Source of the DNA: CAIXLI01 sp964587125
GTDB lineage: Bacteria > Pseudomonadota > Alphaproteobacteria > UBA9219
Direction: 5' to 3'
NCBI GenBank assembly: GCA_964587125.1
Contig: CAZPKC010000002.1
Span: 1-64,000, forward strand
DNA: 64,000 nucleotides
Shown here: positions 41,394 through 50,475 of the stretch, one piece after another
How the letters are laid out: the number at the start of each line of letters is the position of its first letter
Numbering within the stretch: the first letter of the stretch is position 1
Program-made: the position numbers and the translations under genes
Notes under the pieces: generated by a model
The model's database searches: none
Told to the model about the DNA's origin: nothing
What the model saw: only the letters and a program-made list of their open reading frames with translations

Positions 41394-42710
41394 TTATAAA
41401 ATGAATTTAGATAAATCGATATTCTGGGCAAAATCGTTTAAGTGTTCCCGAACGTAAGCGCCGTCGATGTTCATCTTCGCCCCGGGGCTGTCGCTGGCTT
41501 CGAAACTAATATCTTCAAGCAGCCTTTCTAAAAGAGTGTGCAAGCGCCTTGCACCGATGTTTTCGACACTATTGTTGACCTCGGCTGCGAGGCGCGCCAG
41601 TTCGTCGATCGCTTCTTCGGTAAAATCGAGCGCGACCTTTTCGGTTTCCATCAGCGCCTTGTATTGCTTGATAAGGCTGTATTCGGGCTCAGTCAGGATG
41701 CGCCGGAAATCTTCGCGCGTCAGGGGCCTGAGCTCGACGCGGATGGGCAGGCGGCCTTGCAGTTCCGGCAGCAAATCGGAAGGTTTAGCGAGATGAAACG
41801 CGCCGGACGCGATGAAAAGAATATGATCCGTGCGTACCGTTCCGTATTTTGTCGAAACCGTCGTGCCTTCGATAAGCGGCAGCAAATCGCGCTGCACGCC
41901 CTCGCGGCTGACGTCGCTGCCGCCGCGGAAATTTTCGGAACGCGCCGCGATTTTGTCGATCTCATCCAAAAAAACGATGCCGTTTTGCTCAACCTCATCT
42001 ACTGCGATTTCGACCACCTTATCCATATCCAAAAGTTTGTCGGCCTCTTCGTCGTGTAAAACCTTAAGCGCTTCGGATACCGGCAGTTTCCGCGTTTTCG
42101 TTCGAGGCCCGCCCATTTTGCCGAACATATCGCCGAGGTTAATCATGCCCATCTGCGCGCCGGGCAGTCCCGGAACGTCGAACATGGGCAGTCCAGCGGC
42201 TCCCGTGTCCTGAACCTGAATTTCGATTTCGCGATCGTTCAGTTCGCCGCCCTCAAGCATATGGCGGAATTTCGTCCTGGTTTCGGGCGTCGCGCTTTCT
42301 CCCACAAGAGCGTCGATCGCGCGCTCCTGCGCCGCCTTTTCGGCGCGCGGATCGACGGTTTTTCCCATGCGCGTGCGCACCATTTTGATCGCGACCTCGA
42401 CGAGGTCGCGGACGATTTGCTCGACATCGCGGCCGACGTAGCCGACCTCGGTGAATTTGGTCGCCTCGACCTTGAAGAAGGGCGCTTGCGCCAGTCTGGC
42501 CAGACGGCGGGCGATCTCCGTTTTGCCGACGCCGGTCGGGCCGATCATCAAAATGTTTTTCGGCACGACTTCTTCGCGCAGGCCCTCGGGCAATTGCTGG
42601 CGGCGCCAGCGGTTGCGCAAAGCAATCGCGACGGCGCGCTTGGCGTCGTGCTGGCCGACGATATAGCGATCGAGTTCGGCCGTGATTTCTTTAGGAGACA
42701 GATGTTTCAT
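41394..42710 (-). CDS. hslU: HslU ATPase of the HslVU protease
   Basis: A 438-residue AAA+ unfoldase that feeds substrates to HslV. Walker A GPTGVGKTEIARRLA, pore loop GYVGRD, Walker B VFLDEIDKIAA, arginine finger region GRLPIRVELRPL. The extended I-domain (about 110-240) is present. The ATG at 42710 overlaps the hslV stop by one base (TAATG). The last residues are the usual LSKFIL tail that opens HslV. Confidence 0.96.
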   Translation of the reverse strand: MKHLSPKEITAELDRYIVGQHDAKRAVAIALRNRWRRQQLPEGLREEVVPKNILMIGPTGVGKTEIARRLARLAQAPFFKVEATKFTEVGYVGRDVEQIVRDLVEVAIKMVRTRMGKTVDPRAEKAAQERAIDALVGESATPETRTKFRHMLEGGELNDREIEIQVQDTGAAGLPMFDVPGLPGAQMGMINLGDMFGKMGGPRTKTRKLPVSEALKVLHDEEADKLLDMDKVVEIAVDEVEQNGIVFLDEIDKIAARSENFRGGSDVSREGVQRDLLPLIEGTTVSTKYGTVRTDHILFIASGAFHLAKPSDLLPELQGRLPIRVELRPLTREDFRRILTEPEYSLIKQYKALMETEKVALDFTEEAIDELARLAAEVNNSVENIGARRLHTLLERLLEDISFEASDSPGAKMNIDGAYVREHLNDFAQNIDLSKFIL

Positions 42711-43273
42711 TAAATTTCTATGCTTTCTAACGTTACGTTGGTGTTGGTGTAAACGCAAATACCCGCCGCTATGCCAAGCGCCTTTCGCGCGATAGCCTCG
42801 GCATCGAGCGCGTCGATGTCGTAGAGAGCGCGCGCCGCAGCCAAAGCATAGGGGCCCCCGGACCCAATGCCGATCAAGCCATCTTCGGGCTCCAAAACGT
42901 CGCCGTTGCCGGAGAGAATAAGGCTTGTCGAGGCGTCCGCTACGGCCATCATGGCCTCCAAGTGCCGCAAATAACGGTCGGTGCGCCAATCCTTGGCCAG
43001 TTCGACGCAGGCGCGCATCAACTGGCCCGGATGTTTTTCGAGCTTGGCTTCGAGGCGCTCGAAAAGCGCGAAAGCGTCGGCGGTCGCGCCCGCAAACCCG
43101 CCGATAACGTCGTTTGCCCCGCCGGATTTCAATCGGCGAACTTTTCGCGCGTTGCCTTTGACGATTGTTGCGCCCATTGAAACTTGGCCATCACCCGCGA
43201 TGACGACTTTGGTTCCCTTGCGCACGGCGAGAATAGTTGTGCCGTGCCAAGGAGGAGGGGGTTGATCGGTCAT
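42710..43273 (-). CDS. hslV: HslV peptidase of the HslVU protease
   Basis: A 187-residue N-terminal nucleophile peptidase. A short propeptide (MTDQPPPPWHG) precedes Thr12, the expected active-site residue after processing, giving TTILAVRKGTKVVIAGDGQV. The GSGGPYALAAARAL segment is typical. The ATG at 43273 is used; earlier codons lack family similarity. It is transcribed with hslU and is divergent from hisA. Confidence 0.95.
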   Translation of the reverse strand: MTDQPPPPWHGTTILAVRKGTKVVIAGDGQVSMGATIVKGNARKVRRLKSGGANDVIGGFAGATADAFALFERLEAKLEKHPGQLMRACVELAKDWRTDRYLRHLEAMMAVADASTSLILSGNGDVLEPEDGLIGIGSGGPYALAAARALYDIDALDAEAIARKALGIAAGICVYTNTNVTLESIEI

Positions 43274-43407
43274 GGGCGACGCCTTGGGTGAGGGGTGAGA
43301 ACAAAGAAATAGATAAGACGCTTTTTTCAAGAAACAAGAGCATCTTTCTCTCGCCGATCTTTTATGGTAGCACCCCTTGTCCCTGAACGCTGGCCCTCGA
43401 AAGCGGA

Positions 43408-44142
43408 ATGCTGACTCTTTATCCTTCCCTCCACATTAAAGGCGGCGCGGGCGCTTACCTGCCGCACAGCAGCAATGATTTTCAGGAAGCGGAAATCATA
43501 CATCCGCACCCCGTCGAGCGCGCGGCAGCCTTTGAAGCCGTCGGATTCCCCTGGCTGCATCTGGTCGATTTAGACGCGGCTTTTTCCGAATCTTCTGTCA
43601 ACAGGGGGTGCATTAAGGAAATCATAAGAACGGTAAAAATCCCCGTGCAGATTTCAGGCGGCATTCATTCAATGCGCGCCGTCGACTATTGGGCGGAAAA
43701 GGGCGCGGCGTGCATCGTTCTGGCGTCAGCCGCCCTGAAAAATCCGGGGCTTGTGCGCGAAGCCGCCGCGAAATTTCCGGGCAAAATCGCCGTGAAAATA
43801 GATTCTATCGGGGGGTTCGTCACGCAAACGGGCTGGACGAACACGACCTCTCTTAAGGCGCTTGACCTTGCCCTGCAGGTGGAAAGCGCAGGCGTTGCGA
43901 AAGTGATTTATGCCGACATCAATTTGGACGGGGCGCTCAGCGAAGTCGATTTGGAAACGACGATCGATCTTGCTTTCGCTCTGACGATCCCCGTTATCGC
44001 GGCGGGGGGCGTGCACTCGTTGCGGGATTTGGCCGAAGTGAAGTCCCAATGCAAAGCCGGCATTGCGGGGCTGCTTCTGGGCCGCGCGCTTTACAACGGC
44101 ACGCTGGAGGCCGCAGAAGCGCTGAAATTGGCGAATTCGTAG
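43408..44142 (+). CDS. hisA: HisA-like (beta/alpha)8 isomerase with altered catalytic residue
   Basis: A 244-residue protein of the HisA/HisF family, matching HisA (ProFAR isomerase, histidine pathway) in overall layout: GGIHSMRAVDYW and GGVHSLRDL are phosphate sites, GLLLGRALYNG the C-terminal phosphate loop, KIDSIGG the region of the second catalytic Asp. The first catalytic Asp, expected in the PAIDL start of strand 1, is replaced by His9 (YPSLHIKGG), and the VVRL nearby reads AYL. No hisB, hisH, hisF or hisE accompanies it, although hslV-hisBHAFE is the usual alphaproteobacterial order. It may be a diverged or repurposed enzyme. Isomerase family is firm, exact reaction doubtful. Confidence 0.75.
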   Translation: MLTLYPSLHIKGGAGAYLPHSSNDFQEAEIIHPHPVERAAAFEAVGFPWLHLVDLDAAFSESSVNRGCIKEIIRTVKIPVQISGGIHSMRAVDYWAEKGAACIVLASAALKNPGLVREAAAKFPGKIAVKIDSIGGFVTQTGWTNTTSLKALDLALQVESAGVAKVIYADINLDGALSEVDLETTIDLAFALTIPVIAAGGVHSLRDLAEVKSQCKAGIAGLLLGRALYNGTLEAAEALKLANS

Positions 44143-44230
44143 TTAAAACAAGCCCCCCTTAAGGCAAGTTCCCGTTGATTGACGCAAGAAAAAGAGGTAA
44201 CATTAAAAGAGTGATAAAAGGGGGACAGGT

Positions 44231-44581
44231 ATGCAACAAGCCGTCGACAAAGCTCCGCAACTTGTTACGGAACCCGAGATTATGGATACGGACAGGTATC
44301 TCAGCGGCACGAACGCGCCCGACCTTGAAGAAGACGCTGTTTTGTGCATTGAAAGCGGCGCCCGCTCGATGATTTTAAACTGTTCCTTGCTCAGCTATAT
44401 GACGAGTTCGGGCCTGCGCGCCTTTTTGACGATCGCGAGCAAAATGTACGCTGCCGGCGGTTCCGTTTTGATCAAGGGATTAAAAGGCCAGCCCCGCGCC
44501 CTGTTTTTTGCTTGCGGCATGGATGTCGTGGTTCCCCTCGTGAAGGAAGAAACGCGCTTCCCCGCGCTCCGCGTCGTTTAA
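44231..44581 (+). CDS. STAS-domain protein (anti-sigma factor antagonist-like)
   Basis: A 116-residue STAS domain, the fold of anti-sigma factor antagonists such as SpoIIAA. The segment YMTSSGLRAFLTIASKM holds the Ser that would be phosphorylated by a partner kinase. AGGGGG precedes the ATG at 44231. No cognate anti-sigma kinase is in the window. It could act in general stress signalling. Confidence 0.8.
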   Translation: MQQAVDKAPQLVTEPEIMDTDRYLSGTNAPDLEEDAVLCIESGARSMILNCSLLSYMTSSGLRAFLTIASKMYAAGGSVLIKGLKGQPRALFFACGMDVVVPLVKEETRFPALRVV

Positions 44582-44675
44582 CGCGCGCTAAATTAGACGA
44601 TCTGGCTTGCTTAATTGTGTTCGCGCGTTAAAACAAACATTTCCAGAAAAGCGTCTGTTTTTGCCAAGGAGCCTC

Positions 44676-45131
44676 ATGCCTTCCGTTGCCGTTTCCGTTG
44701 CCAAACTTCCCCACGCCGAAAATATGACGCTCCCCGCGTATGCGACCGAACACGCCGCAGGAATGGATTTATGCGCTGCCGTTTCGACGGATGTCGTGTT
44801 GGTCCCGGGCGAAAGGAAATTAATTCCAACGGGGATTTCGATAGCGTTGCCCGAAGGATATGAAGCGCAAGTGCGCCCGCGCTCCGGCCTCGCGCTTAAA
44901 AACGGCGTGACGGTTTTGAATAGTCCCGGGACGATCGACGCCGATTACAGAGGCGAGATTCAGGTTATTCTTGCTAATTTAGGAGAGGAGACATTCACCG
45001 TGGCGCGCGGGATGCGCATTGCACAGATGGTTGTGGCCCCCTATAGCCGCGTCGCGTGGGAAGAAGTCGAAAAATTACCGGAAACGGCGCGAGGCGCGGG
45101 CGGGTTTGGATCTACGGGGACGGGCGCGTAG
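44676..45131 (+). CDS. dut: dUTP diphosphatase
   Basis: A 151-residue trimeric enzyme that hydrolyses dUTP to dUMP. All five dUTPase motifs are seen: AAGMDLCAA, RPRSGLALK, NSPGTIDADYRGEI, RIAQMVV and the C-terminal RGAGGFGSTG. AAGGAG precedes the ATG at 44676. Confidence 0.96.
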   Translation: MPSVAVSVAKLPHAENMTLPAYATEHAAGMDLCAAVSTDVVLVPGERKLIPTGISIALPEGYEAQVRPRSGLALKNGVTVLNSPGTIDADYRGEIQVILANLGEETFTVARGMRIAQMVVAPYSRVAWEEVEKLPETARGAGGFGSTGTGA

Positions 45132-46037
45132 TCACAAATCTGCAATTTGGGCGTTTTTGAAGGGATAGATAGAATTTTTCGAACTATTGTTAGGATCGTA
45201 CAAAACGGTAAAAAAATCCTCACGTCCGATAAATAGATCGGCTGGCATTTCTAAACTGGCTCCCCGTATGATAGCGCCAGAATCATCACGGAATTTATAG
45301 ATCAGATTAACATAGTGAACTCGGCGACAAGACCACGCTTTTTTCTCAACATCAAAAGCTTGTGCGCGCCGTCCTCGGACGAGCAGAGCCTTTTCTTTAA
45401 AATATCGGAGGGCGCTTCGTAGGGGGATCAGAAGGACGGCAAACATCAAGAGTGCGATCATATAGGGAACGAACCGCGCGGAATCAGGCTGTTTCCCTTG
45501 CGGAGGATCAAATAAAAGCTCCGCTCTTGTCGGATCGCCGGAGGCATAAAAGACGAGAATTTTTTGTCCGACTTTTAGTTTTGAATAATCGGAACCGGAA
45601 ACAGCGGCCTCATGGTACAGGGGCTTACCCCCATCGGCGTTCGCGGAAGACCCGACAGGGGAATAGGTATAATCAACAGAATAAAATGTATAGGGAGGGC
45701 TTCCGTTCGTCGCCCGCGTCTGTAACCCGACAATGATTCCCTCCGTCTGTTTTCCCAGAATTCGGAATATCTGTTGCTCATAAGTGCTTACGAAAAAACC
45801 CACGCCGAACAAAAGCTCTCCCGCAATATACAGAGAAAAGATTAGCAAGAACCCTGTTTTCGGCTTGGTTTGACGAGGCGGCGGAGCTCGAAGCTCTTCA
45901 GGGAAAGCCCTTTCGGTTGCGACGACGGCTCTTTCTGTGGCGGACCCGCGGGCATTGTGTCGCCCCTTAAACCAAAGCCGGATCCCAAAAAGACACGAAA
46001 CAAAAGCAACAAGGATGATTTGGACCGCGCGCACCAA
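45132..46037 (-). CDS. DUF3592-like membrane protein
   Basis: A protein of about 301 residues with a start TTG/GTG (46037/46034) preceded by GAGG. Hydrophobic helices lie at about 5-20, 62-82 and 190-210. The extracytoplasmic or cytoplasmic domain between contains two beta-rich copies ending in ILVFYASGDPTRAELL and FFTVLYDPNNSSKNSIYP; that pattern is typical of DUF3592 proteins. It lies 7 bp after the qmcA-like gene, so the three membrane genes nfeD-qmcA-DUF3592 are one operon. Confidence 0.75.
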   Translation of the reverse strand: MVRAVQIILVAFVSCLFGIRLWFKGRHNARGSATERAVVATERAFPEELRAPPPRQTKPKTGFLLIFSLYIAGELLFGVGFFVSTYEQQIFRILGKQTEGIIVGLQTRATNGSPPYTFYSVDYTYSPVGSSANADGGKPLYHEAAVSGSDYSKLKVGQKILVFYASGDPTRAELLFDPPQGKQPDSARFVPYMIALLMFAVLLIPLRSALRYFKEKALLVRGRRAQAFDVEKKAWSCRRVHYVNLIYKFRDDSGAIIRGASLEMPADLFIGREDFFTVLYDPNNSSKNSIYPFKNAQIADL

Positions 46038-46044
46038 TAATGCC

Positions 46045-46899
46045 TCATTTTCCTCGGCTCAACAGCCCGCGCACGGTGTCTTGGATATCGGCGGGGATGA
46101 GAATAAATTTGCCGTTGGCCGAAGCGGCCATTTTTTCCAGCATTGCGATGTATTTTTCGCCGAGCAGATAGGCCATCGGCGCTTCTTTATCGCCAATCGT
46201 TTCGGTCACGCGCTTAATCGCTTCGGAGGACGCCGTCGCCAGCATCACGCGGGCTTCGGCGTCGCGGCGCGCGGATTCGAGCCGTCCCTCGGCTTGCAAA
46301 ATCACCGATTGCTTGTCGCCTTCCGCCTGAATGACCGTGGCCTTGCGTTGGCGCTCCGATGCCGCCTGCAGCTCCATCGCTTTTTGCATCGAAGCCGAAG
46401 GCTTGATGTCCTGAATTTCGACGGACTTAACGGTTAAACCCCAATCCATGACCTCTTCGGCGATGCTTTCGCGCAAACGCGCCTTGATTTTATCGCGCGA
46501 GGACAAAGCGACATCAAGTTCCATCTCGCCGACGATCGAGCGCAGCGCGGTCATGATCAGATTGCGGATGCCGTCGGCGAAATTCACGATGCCGTAAACG
46601 GCTTTGACCGGATTCGTGACTTTGACAAAAGCAATCGCGTTGACAATCAGAAGCGCGTTATCTTTCGTGATGACTTCCTGCTGCGGCACGTCGAGCATGA
46701 TGTCTTTGGTGACGACGCGGCTTGCCACGCGGTCGAGGTACGGGATCATGAAGTTCAGCCCCGGCATGAACGTGCCAAAGTATTTGCCCAGACGCTCCAC
46801 GACCCATTCCTCGCCTTGCGGCACGATGCGCACGCCGCGCATAACCGTAATGATCGCGAAAAAGACGAGAAGGATGGTGAAAAACTGTCCGCCGGTCAT
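46045..46899 (-). CDS. qmcA: SPFH-family membrane protein (QmcA/stomatin-like)
   Basis: A 284-residue SPFH protein with an N-terminal membrane anchor, then the band-7 domain (VPQGEEWVVERLGKYF, IPYLDRVASRV). The central coiled coil is rich in Ala/Gln/Glu (QAEGDKQSVILQAEGRLESA). It overlaps the upstream NfeD gene by ATGA. The pair is a common membrane-quality control unit with FtsH-like protease control; the exact role is unknown. Confidence 0.9.
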   Translation of the reverse strand: MTGGQFFTILLVFFAIITVMRGVRIVPQGEEWVVERLGKYFGTFMPGLNFMIPYLDRVASRVVTKDIMLDVPQQEVITKDNALLIVNAIAFVKVTNPVKAVYGIVNFADGIRNLIMTALRSIVGEMELDVALSSRDKIKARLRESIAEEVMDWGLTVKSVEIQDIKPSASMQKAMELQAASERQRKATVIQAEGDKQSVILQAEGRLESARRDAEARVMLATASSEAIKRVTETIGDKEAPMAYLLGEKYIAMLEKMAASANGKFILIPADIQDTVRGLLSRGK

Positions 46900-47357
46900 G
46901 AGCGTTTCTCCTGTAGGCTGTTTGTAATTTTCAAAAGGCTGCCTTCGACGCTGACAACCTTAACGCGGCTGCCCGCCGCTATTTTCTCGTCCGCCACGCA
47001 CTCCCAGACGTCTGCGCCGAGCAGGGGCGTTTGAAAACGGACTTTGGCTTTTCCGAAGGGTTCGATATCGTTAATCAAAAGACCGACTTCGCCCAAAGCT
47101 TCCGCCGAAGAGCGGCCCGATGTCGTTTTAAGATAATGCGGCTTGAAAACCCTGAACCACAGAAGAACAAGAGCCACCGAAGCCGCAAGCCAGACCAATA
47201 ATTGCGCAACAAAACTGGCCGAAGGAAACAAAACCAGAAGAAGGGCGACGACAAGGCCGCCTAATCCGAACCAGACCAAAACGAAAGCCGGAACCAGAAG
47301 CTCCGACGCAACCAAAACAAGGCCTAAAATCGCCCAGTGATACCATCCTAAAATCAT
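46896..47357 (-). CDS. nfeD: NfeD-like membrane protein
   Basis: A 153-residue short NfeD (YbbK-partner type) with about four helices in the first 75 residues and a C-terminal OB-fold beta domain (GEVGLLINDIEPFGKAKVRF). ATGA overlap with the SPFH gene. Confidence 0.85.
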   Translation of the reverse strand: MILGWYHWAILGLVLVASELLVPAFVLVWFGLGGLVVALLLVLFPSASFVAQLLVWLAASVALVLLWFRVFKPHYLKTTSGRSSAEALGEVGLLINDIEPFGKAKVRFQTPLLGADVWECVADEKIAAGSRVKVVSVEGSLLKITNSLQEKRS

Positions 47358-47545
47358 AGAGAAACAATAAGCGGGCGCGGCATTTTTTGCAAGCTGCGGA
47401 AGGGGGTTAAATACGCCTAAAGCCCGCTAAAGCAGAATCTTCTGGTAAAATCCTCCGGTTTTGTGCATAAGAGCGCCCATCTTGCGGCGCAACTGGACGA
47501 CATCCTGGTGGCTGCATAATTTAAACTTTAAACAAGGAGAACACG

Positions 47546-47815
47546 ATGTCGATTGCAGCCGAACACAAGAAAGAAGTCATTACCAAGCACGCTCGCGGAA
47601 AAAACGATACAGGCTCGCCCGAAGTTCAAATCGCGATTTTAACCGACCGCATCAACCATCTGACCGAACATTTCGAAAAGCACGTGAAAGACCATCATTC
47701 GCGCCGCGGCCTTTTGAAGCTCGTCAGCAACCGCCGCCGCCAGCTGGATTATCTCAAGAAAACCAAGCCCGCCGTTTATGAAAAACTGATCGGCGATCTG
47801 GGCTTGCGCAAATAA
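47546..47815 (+). CDS. rpsO: Ribosomal protein S15
   Basis: An 89-residue 30S protein that binds the 16S central domain, with the S15 signature LLKLVSNRRRQLDYLKKT and LGLRK. AAGGAG precedes the ATG at 47546. It is followed after 12 bp by a GNAT gene and then pnp; the usual rpsO-pnp pair is thus interrupted. Confidence 0.97.
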   Translation: MSIAAEHKKEVITKHARGKNDTGSPEVQIAILTDRINHLTEHFEKHVKDHHSRRGLLKLVSNRRRQLDYLKKTKPAVYEKLIGDLGLRK

Positions 47816-47827
47816 TAGGCCCTCGCC

Positions 47828-48247
47828 TTGATCGTTCTCGATAACCCAGACAAATCCTTTTGCGACCCCTTGCGCGAGGCCGTGCTTTCCGTTCGTCCCG
47901 CAGATTGGCCTGCGGGAGACAGAAGCGGCAGGACCTTCGGCATTTTCGTTTGCACGGCCGACCAAGTTGTTAAGGCCGGATCATTGGTGTATGCGCATCC
48001 CGGATGGGCGTATATCGAATTGCTTTGGGTTAGCGAAAAAATGCGCGGGCAGGGGTTTGGCCGTCTTTTAATGAAACAGACCGAAATTGAGGCGCGAAAC
48101 AAAGGCAGCCACTCCGTATATCTTTGGACGCAGGATTTTGAAGCGCCCGGTTTTTTCGAGAAGCTCGGCTATCAAAAATTCGTTACGTTCGAGAATTTCA
48201 TCCCCGGACACCAACGCATAGGATTCATGAAGCGGTTAGCAGCATGA
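47828..48247 (+). CDS. GNAT-family N-acetyltransferase
   Basis: A 139-residue acetyltransferase. The acetyl-CoA pyrophosphate-binding motif MRGQGFGRLLM near residue 75 and the later FYEKLGY-like FFEKLGYQKF are present. The start codon is TTG at 47828 with little ribosome-binding sequence; an in-frame ATG is not nearby, so the gene may be translated by coupling to rpsO. The substrate is unknown. Confidence 0.75.
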   Translation: MIVLDNPDKSFCDPLREAVLSVRPADWPAGDRSGRTFGIFVCTADQVVKAGSLVYAHPGWAYIELLWVSEKMRGQGFGRLLMKQTEIEARNKGSHSVYLWTQDFEAPGFFEKLGYQKFVTFENFIPGHQRIGFMKRLAA

Positions 48248-48251
48248 AAGG

Positions 48252-48274
48252 CCGTTTTGCATAGGGCAAAACGG
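48252..48274 (+). promoter_or_regulatory. Hairpin in the pnp leader
   Basis: CCGTTTTGC pairs perfectly with GCAAAACGG across a five-base loop, extended by TGAA/TTCA on the outside, in the 77-bp gap before pnp. In E. coli the pnp leader has a stem cleaved by RNase III for autoregulation; this may be its counterpart. There is no uridine run for a strong terminator. Confidence 0.55.
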
Positions 48275-48324
48275 GATTCACCGGAAGCGCGCGAGCCTTC
48301 CAAAAGAAGAAAGAGGACATCAAG

Positions 48325-50439
48325 ATGTTCAACGTTTATCGTAAAGAAATGGAATGGGGCGGCAGAACGCTGACCCTCGAAACCGGTCGCGTGGCGCGTC
48401 AGGCCGACGGCGCCGTTTTGGCCACCTATGGCGGCACGACGGTTTTATGCACGGTTGTCGGAGGGCAAAAGCCAAAAGAGGGGCAGGATTTCTTCCCCCT
48501 CACGGTCAATTATCAGGAAAAAGCGTTCGCGGCGGGTAAAATTCCCGGCGGATTTTTTAAACGCGAAGGACGCCCGTCCGAAAAGGAAACGCTAGTCAGC
48601 CGCTTGATCGACCGTCCGATACGCCCCCTGTTTCCTGAAGGCTATCTGTGCGATACGCAGGTCATCGCGACCGTCCTTAGCCACGATCTGGAAAACGATC
48701 CCGATGTCGTCGCGATGATCGGCTGCTCTGCCGCCCTGACGATTTCCGGCATTCCTTTCCTCGGGCCCATCGGCGCGGCGCGCGTCGGGTACAAGGAAGG
48801 CAAATTCCTGCTGAACCCGACGCCCGCCGATCAAATCGGCTCGCAGCTCGATCTCGTCGTTGCGGGAACCAAATTAGGCGTTCTTATGGTCGAGTCCGAA
48901 GCGCAGCAATTGCCGGAAACGGTCATGTTGGATGCCGTGACCTTCGGCCACGCCAATTTCCAACCCGTGATCGATCTGATCATCTCGCTGGCGGAAATGG
49001 CGGCCAAAGAACCCCGCGAACTGCCCCCGCCTGCATACGATAAAAAAGCGCTGCAAACGCTTCTTCAGGGCCTGATCGGCGCGGATATCGCTGCTGGCTA
49101 TAGCGAAACCGCCAAACAGGCGCGTTACGCGAAGCTGGGCGCGGCCGAGGAAAAAGCGCTATTGCAAATTCCGCCCGAGCAGTATTCGGCAAAACATGTT
49201 TCCGAATGCATCGAGCAGATGAAATACGACTATGTGCGCGCGATGATTCTCAATACCGGCAAGCGCATCGACGGACGTGACACCCAAACGGTGCGTCCCA
49301 TCGTTTGCGAAGTCGGCATTCTTCCGCGCGCTCACGGCTCTGCCCTGTTCACGCGAGGCGAGACGCAGGCGCTCGTCGTAACTACGCTCGGCACGGGGCA
49401 GGACGAACAGATCATCGACGCCCTGGCGGGCGAATACCGCGAACCTTTCATGCTGCACTACAACTTCCCTCCGTACTCGGTCGGCGAAACAGGGCGCATG
49501 GGAAGCCCCGGACGCCGCGAAATCGGCCACGGCAAGCTGGCGTGGCGCGCGGTTCACCCGTTGCTTCCGCCGAAAGACAAGTTCCCGTACACCATTCGCG
49601 TGGTGTCTGAAATCACAGAATCCAACGGCTCCAGTTCGATGGCGACCGTATGCGGCTCTTCATTGTCCCTGATGGACGCCGGGGTTCCGATGCCTGCGCC
49701 GATCGCAGGCATTGCGATGGGGCTTATCAAGGAAGCATGGGGAGTCGCCGTTTTAACCGACATTCTTGGCGACGAGGATCATCTCGGCGACATGGATTTC
49801 AAGGTCGCGGGAACGGAAAAAGGCGTCACGGCGCTTCAAATGGATATCAAAATCACCTCGATTACGCCCGAGATCATGCGCACGGCGCTCGATCAAGCCA
49901 AGGCGGGGCGGTTGCATATCCTAGGCGAGATGGCCAAGGCGCTTAACACGGCGCGCGACGGCGTCAATCAAAACGCGCCGCGCATCACCACCTTTACGGT
50001 TCCCAAGGATAAAATCCGCGAAGTCATCGGTACGGGCGGCAAGGTCATTCGCGAAATTTGCGAAATCACCGGAGCCAAAGTCGATATCGAGGACGACGGC
50101 ACGATCAAAGTCGCCGCCGTCGACCAGAAAGCCGCAGATGCCGCGATCGCGTGGATCAAGGGCATTGTCGCGGAACCCGAAATCGGCGCGATTTATGTCG
50201 GCAAGGTCGTCAAAATCGTCGATTTCGGCGCTTTCGTGAACTTCCTCGGCGCGAAAGACGGACTGGTCCACATCTCGGAGATCAAGCCGCAACGCATCGA
50301 TCGCGTTTCCGATTTTCTTAAAGTCGGCGACGAAGTCCGCGTTAAGGTTTTGGGCGTAGACGATCGCGGCAAGGTCAAGTTATCGATGAAGGCGGTCGAT
50401 CAGGCTACGGGCGAAGATTTGCAGAAAAAACCGGCATAG
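48325..50439 (+). CDS. pnp: Polynucleotide phosphorylase
   Basis: A 704-residue 3'-5' phosphorolytic exoribonuclease, a degradosome component. Two RNase PH domains (the second with SNGSSSMATVCGSSLSLMDA), a KH domain (REVIGTGGKVIREICE) and a C-terminal S1 domain (GKVVKIVDFGAFVNFLG). The ATG has AGAGGA upstream. Length is typical. Confidence 0.97.
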   Translation: MFNVYRKEMEWGGRTLTLETGRVARQADGAVLATYGGTTVLCTVVGGQKPKEGQDFFPLTVNYQEKAFAAGKIPGGFFKREGRPSEKETLVSRLIDRPIRPLFPEGYLCDTQVIATVLSHDLENDPDVVAMIGCSAALTISGIPFLGPIGAARVGYKEGKFLLNPTPADQIGSQLDLVVAGTKLGVLMVESEAQQLPETVMLDAVTFGHANFQPVIDLIISLAEMAAKEPRELPPPAYDKKALQTLLQGLIGADIAAGYSETAKQARYAKLGAAEEKALLQIPPEQYSAKHVSECIEQMKYDYVRAMILNTGKRIDGRDTQTVRPIVCEVGILPRAHGSALFTRGETQALVVTTLGTGQDEQIIDALAGEYREPFMLHYNFPPYSVGETGRMGSPGRREIGHGKLAWRAVHPLLPPKDKFPYTIRVVSEITESNGSSSMATVCGSSLSLMDAGVPMPAPIAGIAMGLIKEAWGVAVLTDILGDEDHLGDMDFKVAGTEKGVTALQMDIKITSITPEIMRTALDQAKAGRLHILGEMAKALNTARDGVNQNAPRITTFTVPKDKIREVIGTGGKVIREICEITGAKVDIEDDGTIKVAAVDQKAADAAIAWIKGIVAEPEIGAIYVGKVVKIVDFGAFVNFLGAKDGLVHISEIKPQRIDRVSDFLKVGDEVRVKVLGVDDRGKVKLSMKAVDQATGEDLQKKPA

Positions 50440-50475
50440 GTTTATTGCAAACAATGCCGCGAGGGGGCCTGTGCC

